Source of the DNA: an uncultured Blautia sp.
Lineage (GTDB): Bacteria > Bacillota > Clostridia > Lachnospirales > Lachnospiraceae
Assembly: GCF_937880195.1 (NCBI RefSeq)
Contig: NZ_CALFLA010000079.1
Location: forward strand, 1-31,378
Length of the DNA: 31,378 nt
Reading direction: 5' to 3'
Position 1 is the stretch's first letter. Every line of letters starts with the position of its first letter. This document shows positions 17,342 through 26,194 of this stretch, one piece after another. The notes under the pieces were generated by a model. It was not told where the DNA came from, did no database searches, and saw only the letters and a program-made list of their open reading frames with translations. A program made the position numbers and the translations under genes.

Positions 17342-17368
17342 ACCTTATGTCTCCTCTCTTATTCTGTA

Positions 17369-17399
17369 AGACAGATCTGTTTCTGTCTGTAAAGATCTG
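17369..17399 (-). other. Alternative hairpins in the leuB-ilvD gap
   Basis: The 63-base gap holds CAGATCT (17393-17399, minus-strand sense) able to pair with AGATCTG (17372-17378), and AGACAG (17383-17388) able to pair with CTGTCT (17369-17374). The two helices share bases, so only one can form at a time. Neither is followed by T residues. It could be an RNA-processing or stability element, or chance. Confidence 0.35.
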
Positions 17400-17404
17400 A
17401 TGAT

Positions 17405-18487
17405 TCAAACTGCTGCCGCGATGAGATCTCCCATCTCCTTGGTTCCCACCATTCTTCCATCTTCACTCATAATATCGCCTGTGCGCCAGCCCTCTGCAAG
17501 CACCTTCTGCACAGCCGTCTCTACTGCCTCCGCCTCCTTGTCAAGATCAAGGGAATAACGAAGCATCATAGCTGCTGAAAGAATGGTCGCAATGGGATTT
17601 GCCTTATTCTGTCCGGCAATATCAGGAGCAGAGCCATGGCTTGGTTCATAAAGGCCAAACTTTGTATCGTTAAGGCTGGCAGAAGACAGCATTCCTATGG
17701 AGCCTGTCACCATACTTGCCTCGTCAGAAAGAATATCGCCAAACATATTCTCTGTAAGGATCACATCAAACTGAGCCGGGTTATGGACAAGCTGCATAGC
17801 GCAGTTGTCAACCAGCATATGTTCCAGCGTTACCTCTGGATAATCCTTTGCCACTTCCTCCACAACCTTTCTCCAGAGGCGTGAAGAATCCAGCACATTA
17901 GCTTTATCTACGCTTGTTACTTTTTTCTTTCTCTTCATTGCAATATCAAAAGCCTTTACTGCAATGCGGCGGATTTCGGTTTCATTATAGGAAAGCGTAT
18001 CCACTGCTGTCATTATGCCGTTTTCTTCCACAGTCCTTCGTTCTCCAAAATAAAGACCGCCTGTCAGCTCCCGGACAATAATCATATCAAAGCCGTCACC
18101 AATGATTTCTTTTTTCAGAGGGCAGGCTGCCTGGAGTTCCTGATAAAGATAAGCCGGACGAAGGTTTGCAAAAAGATTCAGCGCCTTTCGGATAGCAAGA
18201 AGGCCTGCTTCAGGACGTCTGGATGGCTCAAGCTGATACCAGGGAGAGGTTTTCGCATCTCCGCCAATGGAGCCCATCAAAACTGCGTCTGAGGCTTTTG
18301 CTGTTTCCACTGCCTCATCTGTCAGGGGAACGCCGTGAACATCAATAGATGCGCCGCCAAGAAGCACCTCTTCATATGTAAATGTATGACCGAATTTTCT
18401 GCAGACAGCATCCAGAACCTTCCTGGCCTCTCTTACAATCTCCGGTCCAATCCCATCTCCGGGAATCAAAGCGATCTTGTATTCCAT
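17405..18487 (-). CDS. leuB: 3-isopropylmalate dehydrogenase
   Basis: NAD-dependent oxidative decarboxylase of leucine synthesis, 360 aa. The start [18 protein letters not shown] is the standard opening of the family. The frame is open for 25 codons upstream, but that part is the 5' leader. The chosen ATG at 18487 has AGAGGAAA ~8 bases before it. Other features: [18 protein letters not shown] (98-115), the substrate region [32 protein letters not shown], and a C-terminal [21 protein letters not shown] nucleotide motif. It is first in leuB-ilvD-ilvB-serC-serA, with a consensus promoter 64 bases ahead. leuC and leuD, its usual neighbours, are absent from the window. Confidence 0.94.
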   Translation of the reverse strand: MEYKIALIPGDGIGPEIVREARKVLDAVCRKFGHTFTYEEVLLGGASIDVHGVPLTDEAVETAKASDAVLMGSIGGDAKTSPWYQLEPSRRPEAGLLAIRKALNLFANLRPAYLYQELQAACPLKKEIIGDGFDMIIVRELTGGLYFGERRTVEENGIMTAVDTLSYNETEIRRIAVKAFDIAMKRKKKVTSVDKANVLDSSRLWRKVVEEVAKDYPEVTLEHMLVDNCAMQLVHNPAQFDVILTENMFGDILSDEASMVTGSIGMLSSASLNDTKFGLYEPSHGSAPDIAGQNKANPIATILSAAMMLRYSLDLDKEAEAVETAVQKVLAEGWRTGDIMSEDGRMVGTKEMGDLIAAAV

Positions 18488-18502
18488 TTTCAATTTCCTC
18501 TT

Positions 18503-18526
18503 TCTGCAGGAAAACCACCCTGCAGA
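18503..18526 (-). other. Leader hairpin of the leuB operon
   Basis: An 8-bp perfect stem, TCTGCAGG with CCTGCAGA, around an 8-base loop, between the transcription start and the leuB ribosome-binding site. There is no T tract and no room for a T-box or a leucine-rich leader peptide; the leader is only about 55-60 bases. It may affect mRNA stability. Confidence 0.5.
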
Positions 18527-18550
18527 CTCCTTTCCGTTTCGATTGTTACT

Positions 18551-18579
18551 ATAATAACGCACTTTAAGAAAGATTTCAA
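18551..18579 (-). promoter_or_regulatory. Promoter of the leuB-ilvD-ilvB-serC-serA operon
   Basis: On the minus strand, TTGAAA (18574-18579), a 17-base spacer and TATTAT (18551-18556): a near-consensus sigma-A promoter. It is embedded in inverted repeats (see the candidate operator at 18560-18603). Confidence 0.8.
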
Positions 18580-18603
18580 CCTGTTAAAGTGAAAAAGTTT
18601 CAC
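18560..18603 (-). promoter_or_regulatory. Candidate operator: nested inverted repeats around the leuB -35 box
   Basis: CACTTTAA (18584-18591 on the minus strand) and TTAAAGTG (18560-18567) form an 8-base inverted repeat spaced by 16 bases, with the -35 box between the arms. Immediately upstream, GTGAAA-CTT-TTTCAC (18589-18603) is a second perfect inverted repeat sharing CAC with the first. This is suggestive of a dimeric repressor or activator site. I cannot name the regulator. Confidence 0.45.
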
Positions 18604-18614
18604 GGATTGTATAA

Positions 18615-18648
18615 AAAAATAAGCGCCGCATATGCAGCACTTATTTTT
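18615..18648 (-). terminator. Intrinsic terminator after yajC
   Basis: On the minus strand, a 15-bp stem (two G-U pairs) with loop ATAT whose right arm ends in a run of T: right after yajC and before the leuB promoter. The stem is A/T-rich at its base, so it is likely to work in both directions. Confidence 0.8.
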
Positions 18649-18653
18649 ATCTC

Positions 18654-18953
18654 TTACTGAGCAGCCTGTTCCGCCTTCTCAACTTCTGCGATGGCCTGTT
18701 TTCTCATAGGAATACGGCAGTTTTTGTTATTGCCGAACTCTACGATCACATCTTCCTCAGTCATATCAATTACAACGCCGTAAAAACCGCTTGTTGTTAC
18801 AACACTGTCTCCTACTTCCATGCTGTTAAGCATAGCCTGGAGTCTTTTCTGTTCTTTTTTCTGAGGACGGATCATAAGGAAATACATGATACCAAAGATC
18901 ACTACCATCCAAATGATCATCATGCCCATACTTGCAGCTCCATTTGCTTCCAT
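18654..18953 (-). CDS. yajC: Preprotein translocase accessory subunit YajC
   Basis: Small single-span membrane protein, 99 aa, associated with the Sec translocon (SecDF-YajC). The N-terminal membrane helix is about residues 9-27 (MGMMIIWMVVIFGIMYFLM), followed by the diagnostic IRPQKKEQKR and a small cytoplasmic domain (GDSVVTTSGFYGVV). AGGAGG precedes the ATG. It lies downstream of tgt, the usual gene order in Firmicutes, but has its own promoter and a terminator behind it. secD and secF are not in the window. Confidence 0.94.
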   Translation of the reverse strand: MEANGAASMGMMIIWMVVIFGIMYFLMIRPQKKEQKRLQAMLNSMEVGDSVVTTSGFYGVVIDMTEEDVIVEFGNNKNCRIPMRKQAIAEVEKAEQAAQ

Positions 18954-19007
18954 TTTGTTTCCTCCTGTAATTAACTTTCGATTCCTGCCAAAAAAGCATT
19001 ATAACAC

Positions 19008-19036
19008 ATAATACACAAAAATACGAATTTCTTCAA
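19008..19036 (-). promoter_or_regulatory. Promoter of yajC
   Basis: On the minus strand, TTGAAG (19031-19036), a 17-base spacer and TATTAT (19008-19013). A second -10-like TATAAT lies at 18998-19003 with a poorer -35. Located in the 103-base gap between tgt and yajC. Confidence 0.65.
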
Positions 19037-19056
19037 GTGTTTTTATGAGTTTTTGT

Positions 19057-20268
<1,212 letters not shown>

Positions 20269-20316
20269 TCACCTTCGGCAATCATACCTGTGAACAGTTA
20301 CTTCTTTTCTATGGTC

Positions 20317-20345
20317 AGTATAACTGGTATTCTTCCAAATGTAAA
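20317..20345 (-). promoter_or_regulatory. Promoter of tgt
   Basis: On the minus strand, TTTACA (20340-20345), a 17-base spacer and TATACT (20317-20322). It lies about 120 bases ahead of the tgt ATG, leaving a long leader. Confidence 0.7.
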
Positions 20346-20436
20346 GTGCAGGGAAAGCAAAACAAACAAGAGTCTTTTCATCCATATTTTAACTTTTTTC
20401 CTTTTATTTACCCTTACAAATTGTGAAAGTTGTGCA

Positions 20437-20465
20437 TTGTCATTTTAAAAAGATTGTCGTATAAT
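20437..20465 (+). promoter_or_regulatory. Promoter of the 1409-aa activase fusion gene
   Basis: TTGTCA (20437-20442), a 17-base spacer and a perfect TATAAT (20460-20465). It leaves a leader of about 80 bases. The GAGGAGG ribosome-binding site (20533-20539) is 14 bases from the ATG, longer than the usual 5-9. Confidence 0.8.
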
Positions 20466-20553
20466 GTTACGGAATCTTTGTTTTTAGAACACACTTTTAA
20501 TAAGAAAGAATATTGATATACAGAAGTAAAACGAGGAGGCTGATTCACATTTT

Positions 20554-23500
20554 ATGAGTACATATACATTGGGAATTGATATCGGATCTACGACTGTTAA
20601 GATCGCGGTTCTTGATGAAAACGACACCCTGCTGTTTGCCGACTACGAACGACATTTTGCCAATATTCAGGAGACTCTTGCAGGTCTTCTCCAAAAAGCA
20701 TATGACCGTTTAGGGGAGCTGACTCTCCACCCGGTGATCACCGGTTCTGGAGGACTTACACTGGCCAATCACCTGGAGATTCCTTTTGTCCAGGAGGTGA
20801 TCGCCGTATCAAGCTCTCTTCAGAAAATCGCGCCTCAGACAGACGTAGCCATTGAACTGGGCGGTGAGGATGCCAAAATCATATATTTTGAAGGCGGAAA
20901 TATTGAGCAGCGTATGAACGGAATCTGCGCAGGAGGCACCGGCTCTTTTATTGATCAGATGGCTTCCCTTCTACAGACAGATGCTCCGGGACTGAATGAG
21001 TATGCCAAAAATTATAAGGCTCTTTATCCTATTGCAGCCCGCTGCGGTGTTTTTGCAAAAACAGATATCCAGCCTTTGATCAACGAAGGAGCTACCAAAC
21101 CGGATCTTTCTGCTTCAATTTTTCAGGCGGTTGTCAATCAGACCATTTCCGGTCTGGCCTGCGGCAAGCCTATCCGTGGACATGTTGCGTTTCTTGGCGG
21201 CCCTCTGCATTTTCTTTCAGAGCTTAAAGCAGCTTTTATCCGCACCCTGAAACTGGATGACGAGCATACCATTGTTCCTGAAAACTCTCATCTTTTTGCA
21301 GCCATAGGATCTGCCCTGAACGCCAAAGAAGAGGTTTCTGTTTCCCTTACAGACTTAAAAGAGCGTCTTCATAATTCCATTCAGCTGGATTTTGAAGTAG
21401 AGCGCATGGATCCTTTGTTTGCTTCCAGGGAAGATTATCAATCCTTTGCAGACCGTCAAAGTTCCTATAAGGTACAGACAGGCGATCTTGCTTCCTATAG
21501 CGGAAACTGCTATCTTGGCATTGACGCCGGAAGCACTACTACAAAAACAGCTCTGGTAGGCGAAGACGGAAGTCTTCTTTACTCTTTTTACAGCAGCAAT
21601 AACGGAAATCCACTGAAAACAGCGATCCGCTCTATTCAGGAAATCTATCAGCAGCTTCCAAAAGAAGCCCATATTGCCTACTCCTGTTCTACCGGTTACG
21701 GGGAAGCCTTGATCAAAGCAGCTCTTCTCCTGGATGAAGGAGAGGTGGAAACAGTTTCCCATTACTATGCCGCCGCCTTTTTTGACCCGGAAGTAGACTG
21801 CATCCTGGATATCGGCGGTCAGGATATGAAGTGTATTAAGATCAAAAACCAGACTGTAGACAGCGTACAGCTCAACGAGGCATGTTCTTCCGGCTGCGGC
21901 TCCTTTATTGAGACTTTTGCAAAATCTCTGAACTACAGCGTACAGGATTTTGCAAAAGCTGCCCTTTATGCAGAGCATCCTATTGATCTGGGAACCCGAT
22001 GTACGGTATTTATGAACTCAAAAGTCAAGCAGGCTCAAAAGGAAGGCGCTTCTGTATCTGATATTTCTGCAGGACTTGCCTACTCTGTTATTAAAAACGC
22101 CCTGTATAAAGTAATCAAGGTTTCTGACGCTTCTGAGCTGGGCCGTCATATTGTGGTACAGGGGGGAACCTTTTATAATGACGCTGTTTTAAGGAGCTTC
22201 GAAAAAATAGCAGACTGTCATGCCATCCGTCCAGACATTGCCGGAATCATGGGCGCTTTCGGAGCTGCTCTCATTGCCAGGGAACGTCATAAAGAGGGAC
22301 AAGAAACCACCATGCTCTCCATTGATAAAATCAACTCCCTGAAATATACTACGTCCATGGCAAACTGCAAAGGCTGCACAAACAACTGCCGTCTCACCAT
22401 CAACAAATTCAGCGGAGGACGCCAGTTTGTAAGCGGCAACCGCTGCGAAAGAGGCATCGGTAAAGAAAAGAACAAGGATCATGTGCCAAACCTTTATGAG
22501 TATAAGTACAAAAGGATTTTTTCTTACAAGCCCCTTTCTTCCGATCAGGCGGTACGGGGCCAGGTAGGGATCCCACGGGTACTGAACATGTTTGAAAATT
22601 ATCCTTTCTGGTTCACTTTCTTTACCAAATTAAAATACGAGGTGGTTCTTTCTCCAACCTCCACCAGAAAAATTTATGAACTGGGAATTGAATCTATTCC
22701 CAGCGAATCTGAATGTTACCCGGCAAAAATGGCCCATGGACATGTAAGCTGGCTTCTGAAAAAAGGCGTAAACTTTATTTTTTATCCCTGTGTGCCTTAC
22801 GAAAGAAACGAATTTCCAGATGCAGTCAACCATTATAACTGTCCTATTGTTACCTCTTATGCAGAAAACATCAAAAACAATGTAGACGAGCTTCATAATC
22901 CAGAAATTGACTTCCGAAATCCCTTCCTTGCCTTTACCTCAGAGGCAATTCTTGCAGACCGTCTTGTAGAGGTATTTCAGGAGCTTCCCTCCCAGGAAGT
23001 CAAGGATGCGGTTCACGCTGCATGGGAAGAGCTTGCCGCAGTACGAAAGGATATTGAGACAAAGGGAGAAGAAACTCTTGCTTATCTTAAAGAAACCGGA
23101 CGAAGAGGTATTGTCCTTGCCGGACGCCCTTACCACATTGACCCGGAGATCCATCATGGAATCCCGGATCTGATCAACAGCTACGGTCTTGCTGTCCTTA
23201 CTGAGGACTCTGTTTCCCATCTTGGACAAATAGAACGTCCCATCCGTGTCAACGACCAATGGATGTACCATTCCCGGCTTTATGCAGCGGCAGGCTTTGT
23301 AAAAACAAGGGAAGATCTTGATCTGATCCAGCTAAACTCTTTTGGCTGCGGTCTGGACGCTGTCACTACTGATGAGGTATATGAAATTCTTGATGGCAGC
23401 GGAAAGATCTATACTTGCCTGAAGATTGACGAGGTCAATAACCTGGGCGCAGCCCGTATTCGTGTCCGCTCTCTTCTGGCTGCTATCCGCGCCAAAGAGT

Positions 23501-24783
23501 CCCAGGGCAGAACGCGCCAGGTTGTCCCCTCCTCTGTGGAAAAGGTTGTGTTCACAAAGGAAATGCGGAAAAATTATACGATCCTCTGTCCACAGATGTC
23601 GCCCTTCCATTTCAATATCCTGCAGGCTGCCTTTAACTCCAGCGGCTACAATCTTGAAGTGCTCCCAAGCGACAACCATGGGGCTGTAGATGTAGGCCTG
23701 AAATATGTAAACAACGACGCCTGCTATCCATCCCTGATCGTAGTAGGACAGATTATGGACGCCCTTTTATCCGGCAGGTATGACCTTGATAAAACAGCCG
23801 TGATCATGTCCCAGACAGGAGGGGGCTGCCGGGCTTCCAACTATATTGCCTTTATCCGCCGGGCCCTAAAAAAAGCAGGGATGGAGCAGATTCCTGTTAT
23901 CTCCATTAACTTAAGCGGACTGGAGAGCAATCCCGGATTTAAGCTGACTCTTCCTCTGATCAAAAAAATCTGCTACGGCGCAGTATTTGGAGATCTTCTT
24001 ATGAAGTGCGTTTACCGGATGCGCCCCTATGAGCAGGAAAAAGGAATTGTCAACCGCAAACATAAAATCTGGGAGCAGAGAGTGATCGCTTTTCTTGAAA
24101 GCGGCAGTTTAAGCCATAATCAGTTCAAAAAGATGTGTCATGAACTGGTTCATGAATTTGATACCATTCCAATTACCGGAGAGCGCAAACCACGAGTTGG
24201 AATCGTAGGTGAGATCCTTGTAAAATTCCTTCCTGCTGCCAATAATCATCTTGCGGACCTTCTGGAAGCTGAAGGGGCTGAGGCCGTATGCCCGGATCTC
24301 ATTGATTTTATTAATTACTGCTTCTTTAATCAGAATTTTAAGTCAGAATATCTTGGCTTCAAAAAATCAAAGGCTGCTGTTGCCAACTGGGGAATCAAGG
24401 GAATCGACTGGCTTCGAAAACCTGCTGACGAAGCCCTTCGCCAGAGCCGCCACTTCTCTCCCTCTGCCGATATCAACGACCTTGCAAAGATGGCAGAGCC
24501 TATTGTATCTCCGGGAAACCAGACTGGAGAGGGATGGTTCCTTACTGGAGAAATGCTGGAGCTGATTGAAGGCGGCGTGCCAAATATCGTCTGCATCCAG
24601 CCCTTTGGCTGCCTGCCTAACCATATTGTGGGCAAAGGCGTGATCAAGGAAATCCGCCGCAGGCATCCAAAAGCCAATATTGTTGCCATCGACTATGATC
24701 CAGGCGCTAGCGAGGTAAATCAGCTGAACCGCATTAAACTGATGCTGTCTACCGCTATGAAAAATCTGGAAAAAGACGCCTGA
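20554..24783 (+). CDS. 2-hydroxyacyl-CoA dehydratase activase / dehydratase-like fusion (BcrAD/BadFG x2, DUF2229)
   Basis: 1409 aa, cytoplasmic. Two ASKHA ATPase modules of the dehydratase-activator family (HgdC-like) occur in tandem. Module 1 (about 4-255) has GIDIGSTTVK, GGEDAK, C125 (ICAGGTGSFIDQM) and C164 (ARCGVF). Module 2 (about 320-580) has GIDAGSTTTK, GGQDMK, C444 (NEACSSGCGSFIE) and C483 (GTRCTVF). HgdC dimers hold one [4Fe-4S] cluster with two Cys per subunit, so here one chain may build it alone. A four-Cys segment follows (C605, C608, C612, C631). Then comes a DUF2229 region (about 670-890) and a C-terminal part (about 1005-1400) resembling the dehydratase HgdB/C fold, with C1012, C1057, C1092 and C1353. 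The large form is widespread in Clostridia, but its substrate is not established as far as I know. It is monocistronic and has no CoA-transferase or acyl-CoA gene beside it. Confidence 0.87.
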   Translation: MSTYTLGIDIGSTTVKIAVLDENDTLLFADYERHFANIQETLAGLLQKAYDRLGELTLHPVITGSGGLTLANHLEIPFVQEVIAVSSSLQKIAPQTDVAIELGGEDAKIIYFEGGNIEQRMNGICAGGTGSFIDQMASLLQTDAPGLNEYAKNYKALYPIAARCGVFAKTDIQPLINEGATKPDLSASIFQAVVNQTISGLACGKPIRGHVAFLGGPLHFLSELKAAFIRTLKLDDEHTIVPENSHLFAAIGSALNAKEEVSVSLTDLKERLHNSIQLDFEVERMDPLFASREDYQSFADRQSSYKVQTGDLASYSGNCYLGIDAGSTTTKTALVGEDGSLLYSFYSSNNGNPLKTAIRSIQEIYQQLPKEAHIAYSCSTGYGEALIKAALLLDEGEVETVSHYYAAAFFDPEVDCILDIGGQDMKCIKIKNQTVDSVQLNEACSSGCGSFIETFAKSLNYSVQDFAKAALYAEHPIDLGTRCTVFMNSKVKQAQKEGASVSDISAGLAYSVIKNALYKVIKVSDASELGRHIVVQGGTFYNDAVLRSFEKIADCHAIRPDIAGIMGAFGAALIARERHKEGQETTMLSIDKINSLKYTTSMANCKGCTNNCRLTINKFSGGRQFVSGNRCERGIGKEKNKDHVPNLYEYKYKRIFSYKPLSSDQAVRGQVGIPRVLNMFENYPFWFTFFTKLKYEVVLSPTSTRKIYELGIESIPSESECYPAKMAHGHVSWLLKKGVNFIFYPCVPYERNEFPDAVNHYNCPIVTSYAENIKNNVDELHNPEIDFRNPFLAFTSEAILADRLVEVFQELPSQEVKDAVHAAWEELAAVRKDIETKGEETLAYLKETGRRGIVLAGRPYHIDPEIHHGIPDLINSYGLAVLTEDSVSHLGQIERPIRVNDQWMYHSRLYAAAGFVKTREDLDLIQLNSFGCGLDAVTTDEVYEILDGSGKIYTCLKIDEVNNLGAARIRVRSLLAAIRAKESQGRTRQVVPSSVEKVVFTKEMRKNYTILCPQMSPFHFNILQAAFNSSGYNLEVLPSDNHGAVDVGLKYVNNDACYPSLIVVGQIMDALLSGRYDLDKTAVIMSQTGGGCRASNYIAFIRRALKKAGMEQIPVISINLSGLESNPGFKLTLPLIKKICYGAVFGDLLMKCVYRMRPYEQEKGIVNRKHKIWEQRVIAFLESGSLSHNQFKKMCHELVHEFDTIPITGERKPRVGIVGEILVKFLPAANNHLADLLEAEGAEAVCPDLIDFINYCFFNQNFKSEYLGFKKSKAAVANWGIKGIDWLRKPADEALRQSRHFSPSADINDLAKMAEPIVSPGNQTGEGWFLTGEMLELIEGGVPNIVCIQPFGCLPNHIVGKGVIKEIRRRHPKANIVAIDYDPGASEVNQLNRIKLMLSTAMKNLEKDA

Positions 24784-24799
24784 ACCCCAAATATAAAGG

Positions 24800-24829
24800 A
24801 TCCCCCGGACGATATATCGTCCGAGGGAT
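24800..24829. terminator. Bidirectional terminator between the activase fusion and rsmH-like genes
   Basis: GGACGA-TATA-TCGTCC core extended by ATCCC/GGGAT (one mismatch) gives about 12 base pairs between two converging genes. It is followed by TTTGTTAT on the plus strand and CCTTTATATTT on the minus strand. The T tracts are modest. Confidence 0.7.
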
Positions 24830-24832
24830 TTG

Positions 24833-25915
24833 TTATGCCCGGATTGCCCAGCGCATCTTGGTACATTTTGCACGGCTGTTTCGATTGCATTCTTCCTTGG
24901 AAGGACGGATCACGTCTTTGCTGATCTCTTTGTAAAGGCCTTCCTTGTAAAATTCCTTAAATGATTTTTTTACCAGTCGGTCCTCGCCTGAATGAAAGGT
25001 TAAGATCGCCGCTCTTCCATTGGGAGCAAGTACCTGAGGCAGTTTTTCCAGAAAATCATAAAGCACCTCAAATTCACTGTTTACGTCAATGCGGAGAGCC
25101 TGAAAGGATCTCTGGCAGGATTTTTTAACTGCTTCCTTTTTTTCTTTTTCCGGCAGAAAAGAAAGAGCTTTTTCTATTACGTTTCTGAAATCTGTGCTTG
25201 TTTCAATGGGATGGATTCTTCTCTCTCTTATTGTGGCTTTTGCAATTTCTGCCGCATAAGGTTCGTCAGCATTTTCCAGAAGCATTCCATAAAGCTCTTC
25301 CTCCGTTACCTCAGCAAGACGTTTTGCAGCGCTGATCCCCTTCTGAGGATTCATACGGAGATCTAATGGGCCGTCTGTCTTATAGGAAAAGCCTCTTTCC
25401 GGGTTGTCGATCTGCATGGAGGAAACTCCAAGATCAGCCAAAACAAAATCAAATTTACCAGCCTCTGCAGCCACCTGATCTATATTTCGGAAGTTCAAAA
25501 GCTTCACTGTAAGGATGTCCTCTCCATATCCCAGATTTTTCAGACGCTCTTTTGTTTTTGCAGATTCTATAGGGTCTACGTCAAGACCGTAAATATGACC
25601 CTGTCCATTCAGGCATTTCAGCATTTCCAGTGTGTGGCCTCCATAGCCAAGAGTTGCGTCCAGACCTTTTTGTCCCGGCTTTATCTGAAGAAAATCAAGA
25701 ATCTCCTTCACGCAGATAGAAATGTGCATTCCTGCCGGAGTGCTTCCCTTACGGATTACTTTTTCTACCACATCCGCATATTTCTCCGGCTGATGTTCCT
25801 TGTACTTTTCACTGAAGCGTCTTGGATGCGTACCGGAATAGCGCACCCGGCGCTTATGTTTCTTTTCTGTATTTTCTGTGCTGCCTTCGTACTCTTTATG
25901 ATTTGTATTTTCCAT
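24833..25915 (-). CDS. RsmH-family 16S rRNA (cytosine-N4) methyltransferase, extended variant
   Basis: SAM-dependent methyltransferase of the RsmH/MraW family, 360 aa against about 310 for ordinary RsmH. Motifs: SAM loop DATLGYGGHT at 86-95 (usually TLGGAGHS), DVDP at 112-115, ADLGVSSMQIDNPERGFSY at 160-178, GPLDLRMNP, QALRIDVNSE, and FHSGEDRLVK (usually FHSLEDRIVK). The first ~60 residues are a basic, charged extension (KKHKRRVRYSGTHPRRFSEKYKEHQPEKYADVV) not seen in standard RsmH. AGGAGG lies 6 bases before the ATG. It is alone, not in the mraZ-rsmH-ftsL division cluster, so the genome probably has a canonical rsmH elsewhere and this is a paralogue. The target may be C1402 of 16S rRNA or another site. 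Confidence 0.85.
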   Translation of the reverse strand: MENTNHKEYEGSTENTEKKHKRRVRYSGTHPRRFSEKYKEHQPEKYADVVEKVIRKGSTPAGMHISICVKEILDFLQIKPGQKGLDATLGYGGHTLEMLKCLNGQGHIYGLDVDPIESAKTKERLKNLGYGEDILTVKLLNFRNIDQVAAEAGKFDFVLADLGVSSMQIDNPERGFSYKTDGPLDLRMNPQKGISAAKRLAEVTEEELYGMLLENADEPYAAEIAKATIRERRIHPIETSTDFRNVIEKALSFLPEKEKKEAVKKSCQRSFQALRIDVNSEFEVLYDFLEKLPQVLAPNGRAAILTFHSGEDRLVKKSFKEFYKEGLYKEISKDVIRPSKEECNRNSRAKCTKMRWAIRA

Positions 25916-25999
25916 GTGATTCCTCCTGTTTTCTTTTTGATTCCATATCCATACGATAAAAAATTTCCGACTGATTGTTTCTTTTTTGTAAATACTTCT

Positions 26000-26024
26000 C
26001 TGATATCTTCCTATAGGATATCAG
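26000..26024. promoter_or_regulatory. Inverted repeat in the rsmH-like / PLD divergent region
   Basis: CTGATATC (26000-26007) and GATATCAG (26017-26024) form a perfect 8-base inverted repeat with 9 bases between; the middle contains TCCTATAGGA, itself palindromic and overlapping one arm. It lies 85 bases before the rsmH-like ATG and about 80 bases before the PLD promoter. It is a candidate operator for either gene; on the plus strand it is followed by A residues, so it is not a terminator in that direction. Confidence 0.35.
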
Positions 26025-26106
26025 AAAAAAAGAAAAAGCACAATGACAAGAACCTGTCTCATAAAATAAAGCTCAAAAAATTAACATAAGAAAAAAGATT
26101 TTCTGC

Positions 26107-26135
26107 TTTACTTTTTGCTTTTTTTGGCATAGAAT
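26107..26135 (+). promoter_or_regulatory. Possible promoter of the PLD-family gene
   Basis: TTTACT (26107-26112), a 17-base T-rich spacer and TAGAAT (26130-26135), with the ATG 60 bases downstream. Both boxes deviate from consensus. Confidence 0.5.
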
Positions 26136-26194
26136 GTTTCATTACAACCTGACGGGCAGCCTTTTGGCTACAATATCCTATACGAAAGCGGTGA

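Noticed and set aside
16145..17392. 415-codon open frame on the plus strand opposite ilvD
   Set aside because: It lies wholly antisense to a clear ilvD gene, has no ribosome-binding site and an implausible His/Cys/Ser-rich composition.
18480..18560. T-box or amino-acid riboswitch before the leuB operon
   Set aside because: The leader is only about 55-60 bases, lacks the T-box motif and specifier stem, and has no antiterminator/terminator pair.
18488..18562. 25-residue N-terminal extension of LeuB, or a leader peptide in the leuB leader
   Set aside because: It runs back to the promoter -10 region, has no Leu/Ile/Val codon cluster, and the family start is at [14 protein letters not shown].
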